DNA of 64,000 nt, taken from assembly GCF_046244365.1 (NCBI RefSeq), contig NZ_CP176395.1, forward strand, positions 5,828,001 to 5,892,000. Direction: 5' to 3'. Positions 44,866 to 54,099 of this stretch are shown piece by piece; the stretch's first letter is position 1, and the number at the start of each line of letters is the position of its first letter. Under the pieces are notes generated by a model. The model worked only from the letters and a program-made list of their open reading frames with translations. It searched no databases and had not been told where the DNA came from. The translations under genes and the position numbers were made by a program. The DNA comes from Paenibacillus_V sp046244365 (lineage in GTDB: Bacteria; Bacillota; Bacilli; Paenibacillales; NBRC-103111).

Positions 44866-45261
44866 TTTCCTGCATTAAAAAAGGAGTCGAATTCTACTAC
44901 ATAGCACAAAATGTTGTTCTGGATCCAACCAACCTAGACAGCGGACACAGCCCACATGCTTTTATGCTCCCTGGAATCCCCCCTTTCGTCGGCAAAGGCA
45001 ATCCCTTACCGGGCCCGACCGCACGTTCGTACCATTCATTCAGCAACTGGTCGCCGAAAACCCATGTTCTGGAGGCATAATGAGGCAAAGGAATGCTATT
45101 CGTTGGGCAAGCCTCACTATTTCTAACCACAATCCCATGTTATGGCGAGTTAATGAGTCAAACGCAACTAATAGTGAGGTAATTGCAGCATCATCCCGCG
45201 AGTTCCTCACCAGAGCCATTTGTTGCTGACGAACGCCGTAATGCATCGCCTCTCCCAACCT

Positions 45262-45275
45262 TGCAAGCGCTTGCG
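45262..45275 (-). promoter_or_regulatory. cre-like CcpA site
   Basis: TGCAAGCGCTTGCG carries the perfect palindrome GCAAGCGCTTGC and differs from the cre consensus only at the last base. It sits between the AraC-type regulator's stop codon and the DUF4838 gene, so it could act on the latter, or as a roadblock on read-through from the importer operon. Confidence 0.5.
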
Positions 45276-45326
45276 GTTTATGAACCGGCGAAACGCGATG
45301 CATTTTCGCGCGAGTCCGCCCTTATG

Positions 45327-47618
45327 TCAATCCCGTAAGCTTTGTCTATATTGCCCGGGGGTGATGCCGACCATTTTTTTGAAATAGCGAATAAAGTTTT
45401 GCGAATTTTGAAAATTGAGCTGCTGCGCAATGTCCGAAATCGTCAAATCCGTATGCTCGAGCAGCTCCTTCGAGACGTTGAGCCGATGCTGGGCGAGATA
45501 GTCGCTGAAGCTCATGCCCGTTCCTTTACGAAACACCCGGCGCAAATAATCGGGATGGTATTTTAACTGCTCCGCGCATGTTTCCAGCGTAAGATCTGTT
45601 TGATACTGCTCGTGAATCATTTTGCGCATCTGCTCGGTAATGATGTAGTATTGCTTCTGCGACTGCTCTTCCCGCCATTGAATAAACGGCAGGAGTACTT
45701 TCCCGACGATCCAGTTCTCGATTTCATCCAGGGAGTTGAGTTCGAACAGTTGATCGAAAATCGTCTTCTGGTCGTTCAACAGTTGGGACAGAAACTCGTC
45801 GGAATCGAGCGAGTCGGTCAACAGCGTGACGAGCAAACGCACTAAGTATAGCTGCAGTTCGCGGTAACTGACGTTGGCCTCCAGCAAATAGCGGGAGATC
45901 AGCCGCAAGTTCTCTCTCGCCTGCTCGAAATCGTTCTCCTCGATCGCTTTAATAAGCGCTTTCTCCAGCGCCGCAGGATATTTGACCCGGATAATCCGAT
46001 CGGGCGTCAAATCCTCGAAGAAGAAAAGCGATTGCTCGATGATGACGCTTTTTTGCTTCAGCGCTTCCGTTGCTTCCAGATAGGCGCGGTTCGCTTCCTT
46101 CAACGAATGAATCGACCGGCTGATCCCGAATATGGCATCCAGCTCCAAATAACGTTCGACGGCTGCGTGGATCATCACGATCAGCGAGTGGACATAGTCG
46201 CGAAATTGCTCAGGCGTCTCGTGCATGCTGCCGATAACGACAACCTGGCTCTGGCCGATTGTAACGGCAGGCAGGCTATTGGAAGCATGGATAAGCTCGC
46301 CCATTACATTTTTCACGGCCATCATCATCAGATCGCGGTCGCTTTCCTTATAGCGCGAGCGTTCCCAATTGCTGATTTGCAAGGACACGACGCAGAATTG
46401 CTTCCATTCCGTGTTCAACTCGTAATAGGCGAATTTGACTTCCGCTTCCGCAGGATTGACCTCGCCAATCAGCAGCTTGAACAGGAACAGCTCCCGCAAT
46501 TGGCTGACCTGACCTGCGATAAATTCGTCCTTGCCGTGCTGCGTCTCCATCAGCGCTTCCAGACGCGCTTCGATCAGTTCAATTTCATTATATTTGTTGT
46601 CGGCCTGCGAATCGGACAGACGGACAGCCGAATCGTACAGCTTGCGTATCGGTTTGTAAAACCGGCGGTTCATGGCCATCGCGATCAGCAGCGTAAGCAA
46701 GAGAACGAGGAAACAGGTTAAAAACATCGTATTCCGAATCGAACCGGCATCTTTGGCGATTTCGGCATTCGAATATACCGAAATGTAGTACCAGCCGTTA
46801 TACGACGAGCGATTGACAACCGCCAAATGCGAATCGTCGAATTTGAACGTTGCCGGATTGCCTGGCTGTACCGTTTCCTTAATCTGAGCGGCAAAATCGT
46901 CCGGAAGCTGTTTCCATCCCGAGGAGAACGATTCCGAAGCCGCCAAAATATGCAGATCGGCGTCGATCATCAGCTTCGCATCGCGATTGCCGCCGGAGGA
47001 CAGCCGGCGCTCGATTTCGTAACGCGGAATTTGTACGCCCAGTATACCGGTCGGCTTCATCGCGTGGAGCGGCGTTCGCTTCATCAGAATAACGGCGGCA
47101 ATATCCGACTTCGACTGCGCTCTGTTTTCCGCCGCTGTATTGGCCTGTTGCGTCACCCAGAACGACTTTTCGCTCCGTTCGGAATAGCCGACGTAGCGGT
47201 CGCGATCCGGATGCTCGCTAAGCAGGAACGCTCCGTGGTCGTCGAGCAGCCAGCCTTTGACGAAATTGACATAGAATACATTGCTGATTCCCATTTCCAG
47301 GGTTTGCAGCCGGTATAATTGCGAGCTCAGCTCGTTAAACGACTGAAAGCGGCTGCTCGAATACTCCCACTCGGTCGCGTCCTGCAACAAAGTCGCGTTA
47401 GCCAATTGCGTAAGGGAGAAATCGATGGTCGTATACAATTGCTCAAGGCGCATCTGCGTTTCCGTGAGAAGCTGGCTGTTGCGCTGATTGACCTGGTTCG
47501 CGACCCGATCCATAAATAAATAGTAAGAGAAGCTGCCTAAGGCAAGCACGGGGATCGCTCCCACCAAAATGCTGATTACCATAAGCCGCACTAACAATCG
47601 CGGGGGTCTACGCTTCAT
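45327..47618 (-). CDS. Membrane-bound AraC-family regulator with extracellular sensor domain
   Basis: The 763-residue protein has a membrane helix at about 15-35, an extracellular sensor region (36-295, Cache-like), a second helix near 299-320, a HAMP-like segment (RRFYKPIRKLYDSAVRLSDS, in outline), a long helical cytoplasmic domain and a C-terminal AraC DNA-binding domain (about 660-760: LTISDIAQQLNFQNSQNFIRYFKKMVGITPGQYR in outline). Such one-protein sensors in Paenibacillaceae control the neighbouring sugar importer. The ATG at 47618 follows AGGAGG by 8 bases; a GTG three codons earlier lies inside the binding site itself. It is the last gene of the importer operon, 96 bases after the GHL6-like gene. 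Confidence 0.92.
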   Translation of the reverse strand: MKRRPPRLLVRLMVISILVGAIPVLALGSFSYYLFMDRVANQVNQRNSQLLTETQMRLEQLYTTIDFSLTQLANATLLQDATEWEYSSSRFQSFNELSSQLYRLQTLEMGISNVFYVNFVKGWLLDDHGAFLLSEHPDRDRYVGYSERSEKSFWVTQQANTAAENRAQSKSDIAAVILMKRTPLHAMKPTGILGVQIPRYEIERRLSSGGNRDAKLMIDADLHILAASESFSSGWKQLPDDFAAQIKETVQPGNPATFKFDDSHLAVVNRSSYNGWYYISVYSNAEIAKDAGSIRNTMFLTCFLVLLLTLLIAMAMNRRFYKPIRKLYDSAVRLSDSQADNKYNEIELIEARLEALMETQHGKDEFIAGQVSQLRELFLFKLLIGEVNPAEAEVKFAYYELNTEWKQFCVVSLQISNWERSRYKESDRDLMMMAVKNVMGELIHASNSLPAVTIGQSQVVVIGSMHETPEQFRDYVHSLIVMIHAAVERYLELDAIFGISRSIHSLKEANRAYLEATEALKQKSVIIEQSLFFFEDLTPDRIIRVKYPAALEKALIKAIEENDFEQARENLRLISRYLLEANVSYRELQLYLVRLLVTLLTDSLDSDEFLSQLLNDQKTIFDQLFELNSLDEIENWIVGKVLLPFIQWREEQSQKQYYIITEQMRKMIHEQYQTDLTLETCAEQLKYHPDYLRRVFRKGTGMSFSDYLAQHRLNVSKELLEHTDLTISDIAQQLNFQNSQNFIRYFKKMVGITPGQYRQSLRD

Positions 47619-47714
47619 GACAACCACCTCCTCACGGATGCATAATCGATCCGCACGGGCACAGGATTCACCCGCGCGGATACAGAGTCGAAAAATTTGC
47701 TTACGACGCGCTTT

Positions 47715-49793
47715 TTACGCCGATGGTTCAATTATCTCAATCGCGACGGCTGTATGCAAACCGAACGGCGGCACGACAAATGAGATGCGGCCAGAAGACT
47801 TGCTGACCGCAAGCTCGGTTCCGTCCGGGATTAACCGGACGCTGCTGGCATCGAGGCGCAGCGAAACCTCGACTTCCCCGACCGGATGCACCTCTTCGAT
47901 GAACACCTTCGAGCCTGCCGCCGTTTCTTCACGCACATTGACCAGATGGAGGATGACCCGCGATTGTCCGGGCTGCCGCATCACGTTCACTTCAACGGAC
48001 AGCGGCGCGCGCACATCGATTCCCGGCTCCGGATTCAAGACTCGCAGGCCGTTCACATACACGTTGCGCAACCACGGTGAGCCGCTGCTCCAATATCCTG
48101 CCTCCAGCGGCAGCGGGATGTACATACAGCTTCCTTTGCCGTACGCGTTTACCACAACGGATGGATAAGGCGTCTCGGCTGCCGGATGGGCGTGCTGATG
48201 GTACACATGGCGGTGCACCTTCGTCTCAACGGCCGGCTCCATCAGTCCCGCCAGCTTCGTCCCGGTTGTCGGCGACACCTTGAGCGTAGGCAGCGCCGGG
48301 GTTTTCAGCAGCAAAGGCATATCCGGGACGTTCTCGGCCAGCGCTCCATCAAGCGAATGCAGGTACGAAACGCCATACAACCACATGTCAAGGAAGTCGG
48401 CGCCGAATACATCGCTCAGCCCGAAGTTGTCGCTGCGCTCTCCGTTTGCTTGATACAGGGAGGTACGCCCGCTTGCCAGCAGCTTGCCGCCGCTTCGCAC
48501 ATAATCGCGTATGATCGCTTGCAGATCTTCGCTCACATACGCTTGATCCGGCAGGATCACCATTTCGTACCGGCCGATATTCGCCGCCAGCCCGTCTTCG
48601 TCGAGGAAATCGAAGTGGATATGCCCTTCCGTCAAGATTCGGTGCACGCCTTGCAGCGTCGCGTCCAAACTGTGCGGCAGCGCCGACGCTTCCAGCATCC
48701 GCTTGTTGCCGATGCTGAACAGCACGGCAACGTTAGGCTCGCTGACCGCCTCCAGCAGCCACGGCTCCAGCGACTGTACCCAGTCGTTGGCATGCTTGAC
48801 CGCCTCCATGACCGGCTGCGGCACGTTGCCCTTCAAGGCGCCGGACGGATAGGCGACATGGCCGAAGCTGATCGAGCCGCCGTTCGCCACGGCGATCGCC
48901 GCCGTCGTGCGCAGCGTTTCCGGCGGCGCAACTGTCCACTCGCCCCAGCTCCCCATCTCGCTTGGCATCATCAGCTCGAACGGCTTGCCGAACGACCGTT
49001 TCCAGCGTGCGAGCAAGCTGCCGTACATGTAGTGCGGCGGATGGAACTCCGAGGTGAAATAGTCCGCATACCGGTCCGCCTCCACTTGGCCGAACCGGGG
49101 GTCGCCGGCATGATTCCAGCCGATCAGAAAGTCCGGACGGATCGCCTTCAGCCCGTTCGCCGCATCGCGCAGAAACCGGAAGCGAATATCGCGCTGGAAC
49201 GATTGCCAATGGGCCATTTCCTTCGTCCCTGGGACCGGCGCCGTCGGCGCCTCATAGCCGAACCGGTTGCGATAAGCCGCGCGGCAGTATTCGCAGTGGC
49301 AGCAGTTGTCCCATACATACGTGATGTCGAAGAAAAATCCGGCCACCTCGTAGCGTTCGGCGATTTCACGCAGCTGTCCGTATACGTAATCCCGGTAAGG
49401 CGAGTTCATGCAGAGCAGATCGTAGAAGCCGAACGCTTCCTTGATCGGCGTCTGATCGGCGGCCCGCTGCCGGTAGTCCGGGTTGGCGGCGGCGACATGG
49501 CTGTTTAGCCCGACATTATAGTAGGCGATGATGGCGATGTTATGCTTTTTGGCCTCGGCCACAGCTTCGGCGAACAGGTCGCCGTCCAGCTTCACGTTCT
49601 TGTGACCGATCTTCGTATCGAAGTAGCTGTTTCCGAACGCGTCCTTGGTCATAAACGTAATCGTCTGCATACCCGCCGCGGCTGCGGCCGCGAAGTAATC
49701 CGCAACGTTCAGCCGCACCTCCGGAACCGCTTCCCCGGCATGGAAATCAAACAGTCCACGGCGTATCGTCTTGCGGTATAACTGGTTGTTCAT
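47715..49793 (-). CDS. GHL6-like glycoside hydrolase with glutamine-amidotransferase-like trimerisation domain
   Basis: The 692-residue protein starts as a TIM barrel: MQTITFMTKDAFGNSYFDTKIGHKN-type opening, AKKHNIAIIAYYNVGLNSH, and GFFFDITYVWDNCCHCEYC (about 145-165), where an Asp or Glu at the strand end should be catalytic. A beta-galactosidase-trimerisation-like domain follows (MVILPDQAYVSEDLQAIIRDYVRSGGKLLASG, about 410-450), then a beta-rich C-terminus. I place it in the GHL6/GH-A group; the exact glycosidase family is uncertain. It has no signal peptide, so it acts on imported oligosaccharide. Its ATG is 14 bases after the stop of the binding-protein gene. Confidence 0.8.
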   Translation of the reverse strand: MNNQLYRKTIRRGLFDFHAGEAVPEVRLNVADYFAAAAAAGMQTITFMTKDAFGNSYFDTKIGHKNVKLDGDLFAEAVAEAKKHNIAIIAYYNVGLNSHVAAANPDYRQRAADQTPIKEAFGFYDLLCMNSPYRDYVYGQLREIAERYEVAGFFFDITYVWDNCCHCEYCRAAYRNRFGYEAPTAPVPGTKEMAHWQSFQRDIRFRFLRDAANGLKAIRPDFLIGWNHAGDPRFGQVEADRYADYFTSEFHPPHYMYGSLLARWKRSFGKPFELMMPSEMGSWGEWTVAPPETLRTTAAIAVANGGSISFGHVAYPSGALKGNVPQPVMEAVKHANDWVQSLEPWLLEAVSEPNVAVLFSIGNKRMLEASALPHSLDATLQGVHRILTEGHIHFDFLDEDGLAANIGRYEMVILPDQAYVSEDLQAIIRDYVRSGGKLLASGRTSLYQANGERSDNFGLSDVFGADFLDMWLYGVSYLHSLDGALAENVPDMPLLLKTPALPTLKVSPTTGTKLAGLMEPAVETKVHRHVYHQHAHPAAETPYPSVVVNAYGKGSCMYIPLPLEAGYWSSGSPWLRNVYVNGLRVLNPEPGIDVRAPLSVEVNVMRQPGQSRVILHLVNVREETAAGSKVFIEEVHPVGEVEVSLRLDASSVRLIPDGTELAVSKSSGRISFVVPPFGLHTAVAIEIIEPSA

Positions 49794-49807
49794 CCGTGAT
49801 CACTCCA

Positions 49808-51370
49808 TCATTTCTTGTTGATTTTCGCGTATTCGGCGGTAAATTCCGAAATAATTTGGTCGCCGCCGTTTTTACGCCATGTTTCAATCGCCTGCTGCCA
49901 GCCGGCCTCATCCAATTCGCCCATAATGAATTTGCCGCGGGCGTCCGTTATTTGCTTTTTCAATTGGGCGCCTTTCTCCACGTTGGTTTGCGAGATTAAA
50001 GGAGTCGTTGGATCGGATACGCCTTTCTTTTCGTTGCCTGCGACGATTCCTTTCCATTTGGTTTCCATCGGCGTATCGCCTGGTTTTGGTCCGAATATAC
50101 CTAATTTGACCATAAATTGGTTTAATGGATTGATTTCTTTGTTATATAAGTCGGTATTCACTTTCGGCGCGCCGTTTTCCATCGTGTACGTATGGCCTTC
50201 GACACCGAGCATCGTCAAATCGATCATTTGCTTATCGGTCATTTTGTTAAAAAACGCCAAAATGTTTTTCAAATCCTGCTCAGTTTTGACGCTGCTCTTC
50301 GGAAACATGAGAAGTCCCGCAAATCCCGGATCAGCTTGCACGAACTCGCCCTTCGGCCCTTTGATGCCTGTAGCCACATCTAACGCCGCTTGCGGGTTCA
50401 GTTTCTTTAAATCGGCGAACTGCGCAGTCGTGACTGAGTCTACGGCTGTTAACATGAACCCTGCTTTTCCCTGATTGATATTGGCTATATATCCTTCTTT
50501 CACGATCAGGAAATCCTGGTTGACTAACTTCTCGGTATACAGCTTCTTGTTAAACTTCATTGCTTCCAAGTATTCTGGCGCCATGAAGGAAGGGATCAGC
50601 TTGCCGTCCGGCTGAACGCCCCAGTTCAGCGGCGCGCCGAAATAGATGGCCAGATAGTCGATTACCGCTCCCACAGACGCAGACCCGAGGTCGCTCAGGC
50701 CGAACGTGTCGTTCTTGCCGTTCTTGTCGGGATCATTAAGCGTAAAGGCTTTCAAAACCTCATACAGCTCGTCGACGGTTTGCGGCACTTTCAAGCCGAG
50801 ATTGTCGAGCCAATCTTTGCGGAATAGGAGGCCCGAGCGCGATAGAGGACGTGTTCTAGGTAATCCATATGTTTTGCCGTCAAGCGAAATATTGGACATA
50901 ATTTGCGGATTCAGGCCGGCTAAATTCGGATAATCCTTCAAGTACGGTCCGACTTCCCAGAACATGCCCGAACGCGCGGCGTTGACGATATTGGCGTTCT
51001 TATTGTCCGGAATGACGAGCACTTGCGGCATCGAGCCAGAGGCAATCGTCGCATACAATTTCTCTTCATAGCCGGCGCCAACTACCCAGTTGATGTCGAT
51101 GTTCGTACCAGTGTACTCGCGAATCTTCTGCATGCCGGGGCTGTCGGCTTTTACCGGCTCTGTCGTGTATTGCGGCACCAGCATCGCGATGGTGACCGGC
51201 GTTTTGCTTGGAGCGGTGCTTGACGTCGCTCCGCCGGATGCAGCCGGTGAGTTGGAAGTAGCAGGATCTTTCGGTTTTTCGCTGCTGCATGCTACTGTCG
51301 TGCCAAGCGCCATAACCGCAACGATGCCTCCGAGGGCTGATTTTTTCGCTACTTTTGAGAACGTTGTCAT
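49808..51370 (-). CDS. Extracellular sugar-binding lipoprotein, LplA type
   Basis: The 520-residue lipoprotein has a signal peptide with lipobox TVAC (C28), a Ser/Thr-rich tether (about 30-55) and a binding-protein fold of the LplA type (VTIAMLVPQYTTEPVKADSPGMQKI, in outline). LplA-type proteins are about 500 residues, as here. It delivers substrate to the permeases encoded by the two genes upstream, in the order permease, permease, lipoprotein that is typical of the group. The gap of 135 bases between it and the permease gene may allow separate message levels. No clear hairpin is seen there. Confidence 0.93.
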   Translation of the reverse strand: MTTFSKVAKKSALGGIVAVMALGTTVACSSEKPKDPATSNSPAASGGATSSTAPSKTPVTIAMLVPQYTTEPVKADSPGMQKIREYTGTNIDINWVVGAGYEEKLYATIASGSMPQVLVIPDNKNANIVNAARSGMFWEVGPYLKDYPNLAGLNPQIMSNISLDGKTYGLPRTRPLSRSGLLFRKDWLDNLGLKVPQTVDELYEVLKAFTLNDPDKNGKNDTFGLSDLGSASVGAVIDYLAIYFGAPLNWGVQPDGKLIPSFMAPEYLEAMKFNKKLYTEKLVNQDFLIVKEGYIANINQGKAGFMLTAVDSVTTAQFADLKKLNPQAALDVATGIKGPKGEFVQADPGFAGLLMFPKSSVKTEQDLKNILAFFNKMTDKQMIDLTMLGVEGHTYTMENGAPKVNTDLYNKEINPLNQFMVKLGIFGPKPGDTPMETKWKGIVAGNEKKGVSDPTTPLISQTNVEKGAQLKKQITDARGKFIMGELDEAGWQQAIETWRKNGGDQIISEFTAEYAKINKK

Positions 51371-51505
51371 AAAAGTGTTGACCTCCTCTGTAATAGTAAA
51401 CAGTGATCTATATTTTACTTGACCAGGGCGGATATCCGCATCTGCTATTTCGCAACCCCTATCCTCCTTTCACAGCGGTGCGATCGCCTCTGGCCAACAC
51501 TGTTA

Positions 51506-52387
51506 TCAACCTTTGACCGAGCCGAGAAAAATCCCTTTCGTGAAGTAAGACTGGATGAATGGATAAATGATTAACATCGGAATCATCGTCACGACGATAA
51601 CCGCCATCTTGATCGTAACCGCAGGCGGAACGACAAACTGCTCTGTGAACATAGCGGAATCGCCGATTCCCCCTTGCGAGAGGATGACAATTTGCCGCAG
51701 AAGTACTTGAACCGGCCATTTTTCGTAGCTATTGATGTATAGAATGGCCGAGAAGTAGCTGTTCCAATGCGCGACCGCATAAAATAACGTCAATGTGGCG
51801 AGCGCAGGTTTCGAAAGCGGAACCACAATTTTATAGAAAATTTGAAAGTCGTTGCAGCCGTCGATTTTCGCCGATTCCTCCAGGCCGTCGGGAAGCTGCT
51901 GGAAAAAGTTTTTCAGAATGATTAAATAGAATGCGCTAATTGCGCCGGGAATCATTAAGGACCAATAAGAATCGATCAAGCCGAGCGATTTCACAACGAG
52001 AAATGTCGGGATCATGCCGCCGCTGAAAATCATCGTAAACGTAGCCAGAAGCATGATCGGCCGTCTGCCGGCCAAGTCCCGTCTCGCCAGCGGATAAGCC
52101 ATAATACTGGTCATAAACAGATTGACCGCCGTGCCGACAACCGTGATCCAGACGGACACCCACAAGCTTTTCACCAACGTATCGGTCGAAAAAATATAAC
52201 GGTACGCCGTCCAGTCGAAGCGGTCCGGAAACAGAATAAAGGTTTTCCGCAGCACCTCTTCGGGAGAGGCGAGCGATCCGGCAATAATATAGAGGAACGG
52301 CACCAGCGTCACCAGCGACACCAGGAGCAGCATTCCTATATTGACCACATCGAACAAGCGGCTTCCCAGTGTTTTATCATGAGTCAA
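51506..52387 (-). CDS. Carbohydrate ABC permease, YtcP/LplC type
   Basis: The 293-residue protein has six membrane segments, the MalG-like opening (DVVNIGMLLLVSLVTLVPFLYIIAGS in outline), and the coupling loop LEESAKIDGCNDFQIFYKIVVPLSKPA with the conserved G. It ends in FTKGIFLGSVKG, a C-terminal signature of the YtcP/LplC group. It pairs with the LplB-type permease 29 bases upstream. It has no ATPase partner in the window, so a shared MsmX-type ATPase is expected. Confidence 0.93.
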   Translation of the reverse strand: MTHDKTLGSRLFDVVNIGMLLLVSLVTLVPFLYIIAGSLASPEEVLRKTFILFPDRFDWTAYRYIFSTDTLVKSLWVSVWITVVGTAVNLFMTSIMAYPLARRDLAGRRPIMLLATFTMIFSGGMIPTFLVVKSLGLIDSYWSLMIPGAISAFYLIILKNFFQQLPDGLEESAKIDGCNDFQIFYKIVVPLSKPALATLTLFYAVAHWNSYFSAILYINSYEKWPVQVLLRQIVILSQGGIGDSAMFTEQFVVPPAVTIKMAVIVVTMIPMLIIYPFIQSYFTKGIFLGSVKG

Positions 52388-52416
52388 TGAATTCCCCTTC
52401 TCTCTGGTTGCACATG

Positions 52417-53313
52417 TTAAAAGATACCGTCCTCTTCACTTTTCTTGGCTAAATAATTCGAGAGGAATACAAGGATAGCGCCAATGACAGACTTGAAAAG
52501 GCCAACGGCCGTACTGTAGCTGTAATTACCCTGCTGAATGGCGGCCGTATAGACGTAAGTGTCGAATACTTCGCCGACTTCGCGGTTCAACGCGTTCAGC
52601 ATCAGGAAAATTTGCTCGAACCCCGTATCCATAAAGCTGCCCAATCGGAGAATGAGCAAAATGATAACCGTACTCCGCAGCGCCGGCAGCGTGACATGCC
52701 ACATGCGGCGGAATCTTCCGGCCCCGTCGATCGTAGCCGCTTCATACTGCTGCGGGTCTACGCCGCTGATTGCTGCGAGGAAAATAATCGTTCCCCATCC
52801 GGCTTCCTTCCATACAACTTGGGATGTAATCATCGTCCGGAACCAAGTCGGGCTTTGCAGAAAATCGATTTTATCCATGCCCGCGGCCGCCATGAGACTA
52901 GGCACGATGCCGTCCTGAATGGTAAAGAACGTATAGAACATGCCGACGACGACGACCCATGAGATAAAATGCGGAATGTAGACAATCGTCTGCACCACTT
53001 TTTTGTACATTTCCAGCCGCAGTTCGTTTAGCATCAACGCAAGGATAATCGGCAGCGGGAAGAAAAAGATAATATTGTAGACGGCCAGCAGCGCTGTGTT
53101 CCGAAACAGCTTGAAAAACTCCGGATCGCTGAAAAAACGGTCGAAGTGACGAAAGCCTGCCCATTCGCTTCCCGTTATGCCCAGGAACGGCTGATAATTT
53201 TGAAATGCGACGACAAGTCCCCACATGGGCAAATATTTGAATACTAAAAAGTAAACGATTCCAGGAACAAGCATCGCATACAGCCATCGATTTCGCGCCA
53301 ATGTTGATATCAT
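52417..53313 (-). CDS. Carbohydrate ABC permease, LplB type
   Basis: The 298-residue protein has the LplB hallmarks RNRWLYAMLVPGIVYFLVFKYLPMWG (outline), GFRHFDRFFSDPEFFKLFRNT and the coupling loop YEAATIDGAGRFRRMWHVTLPAL. I chose the ATG at 53313 because GGAGGCGATTAAC precedes it; an ATG 39 bases earlier has no such site. It is the first gene of the importer operon. Its upstream region (53314-53604) holds the DUF3817 terminator and no gene, and must contain the operon's promoter, which is not clear by eye; the AraC-type regulator of the same operon probably binds there. Confidence 0.93.
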   Translation of the reverse strand: MISTLARNRWLYAMLVPGIVYFLVFKYLPMWGLVVAFQNYQPFLGITGSEWAGFRHFDRFFSDPEFFKLFRNTALLAVYNIIFFFPLPIILALMLNELRLEMYKKVVQTIVYIPHFISWVVVVGMFYTFFTIQDGIVPSLMAAAGMDKIDFLQSPTWFRTMITSQVVWKEAGWGTIIFLAAISGVDPQQYEAATIDGAGRFRRMWHVTLPALRSTVIILLILRLGSFMDTGFEQIFLMLNALNREVGEVFDTYVYTAAIQQGNYSYSTAVGLFKSVIGAILVFLSNYLAKKSEEDGIF

Positions 53314-53467
53314 GTTAATCGCCTCCTTTCTGATCGATGATAGCTTCATCATAGGGAGAGCCGTACCATTCCGTCTATAATCCGAACCGGACTTATCCTA
53401 AACAAACGCGGACTAAGCCGTGAAATCGCGGTGTTTGACCGGGTTTTTGTCGCGGGACAACAAAAAA

Positions 53468-53505
53468 GACAAGCTCTTGTCGTTCGTCTGCGACAAGAAC
53501 TTGTC
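53468..53505 (-). terminator. Rho-independent terminator of the DUF3817 gene
   Basis: GACAAGCTCTTGTCG (53468-53482) and CGACAAGAACTTGTC (53491-53505) pair over 15 bases with a single mismatch around an 8-base loop. On the minus strand the stem is followed by six T. It is the strongest hairpin in this part of the window and lies 100 bases beyond the stop codon at 53605. Confidence 0.8.
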
Positions 53506-53604
53506 CGATTTAAAAAAGAACCCGCCAGTTGTGCGGGTCTCAATATTGTGTAGATTTTTCATGGCTTGCGTGACTTCTTCTAATTTTCGGCTGTTATGTT
53601 ACAA

Positions 53605-53895
53605 TTACTGCTCCTTACGCAGCTTCGCTTCCAGCACGAAGGTGGCAAACGGGACGAACGCGGCGATAAACGCCACGATTCCTTTAAGAAATGACCAGCG
53701 CCGCGTAACCCAAACGACGAGAAGCGCAATCATATACAGCCCGAATAATGCACCGTGCGCCATTCCGACAAACTTGACGGGAGCGGGCATATCCGCAAAA
53801 TATTTCAAAGGCATTGCGATAAACAGCAGCACCAGAAAAGAGATTCCTTCAATGAAGGCAATACCGCGAAACCAACCTACGCTTGTTTTCCACAT
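53605..53895 (-). CDS. DUF3817 small membrane protein
   Basis: The 96-residue protein has three hydrophobic helices and the DUF3817 layout: GIAFIEGISFLVLLFIAMPLKYF near the N-terminus, the central VGMAHGALFGLYM with the family His, and FVLEAKLRKEQ at the C-terminus. The family occurs in many Gram-positive bacteria and has no known biochemical role. The start follows GAGGAGCAGCGGAC. It is monocistronic, with its own terminator and an inverted repeat at its promoter. Confidence 0.9.
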   Translation of the reverse strand: MWKTSVGWFRGIAFIEGISFLVLLFIAMPLKYFADMPAPVKFVGMAHGALFGLYMIALLVVWVTRRWSFLKGIVAFIAAFVPFATFVLEAKLRKEQ

Positions 53896-53911
53896 GTCCG
53901 CTGCTCCTCAT

Positions 53912-53933
53912 AAATAGTCATGTATAACTATTT
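53912..53933 (-). promoter_or_regulatory. Operator-like palindrome and -10 box before the DUF3817 gene
   Basis: AAATAGT (53912-53918) and ACTATTT (53927-53933) are inverted around 8 bases just upstream of the start codon at 53895. A perfect TATAAT is found slightly further upstream on the minus strand (near 53936-53941), so a repressor bound to the palindrome would cover the transcription start. The spacing suits a MarR- or PadR-type dimer. Confidence 0.5.
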
Positions 53934-54022
53934 CTATTATAGCGAATGAACGGCTTCGAAAAAAAGAGCGCCGGCGTGTGTTCACCAATTTGTCATTTCA
54001 CGATTCGCGGACGCGGAATACG

Positions 54023-54061
54023 GCAAACAACCGGCTCTGCATATGCAGACCGGTTGTTTGC
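54023..54061 (-). terminator. Hairpin terminator of the copper-amine-oxidase-N-like gene
   Basis: GCAAACAACCGG (54023-54034) and CCGGTTGTTTGC (54050-54061) are a perfect 12-base inverted repeat, and the loop itself (CTGCATATGCAG) is self-complementary. It lies 39 bases past the stop codon at 54100. The T tract is weak. Confidence 0.65.
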
Positions 54062-54099
54062 GGGTTATATCGGATTCGATCGTCTAGATTCCTCTAGCA

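Larger units (their letters stand above)
44813..45326. other. 514-bp spacer with a cre-like palindrome and a long inverted repeat
   Basis: No gene is supported. It contains the weak cre-like site at 44852-44865, a cre-like palindrome at 45262-45275 (GCAAGCGCTTGC core) and CCTCACTATT (45112-45121) inverted as AATAGTGAGG (45170-45179) around 48 bases. The AATAGTGA core recalls the AGTGAA motif of the repeat field at 1.0-1.3 kb. Short frames here have no ribosome binding site. Confidence 0.55.
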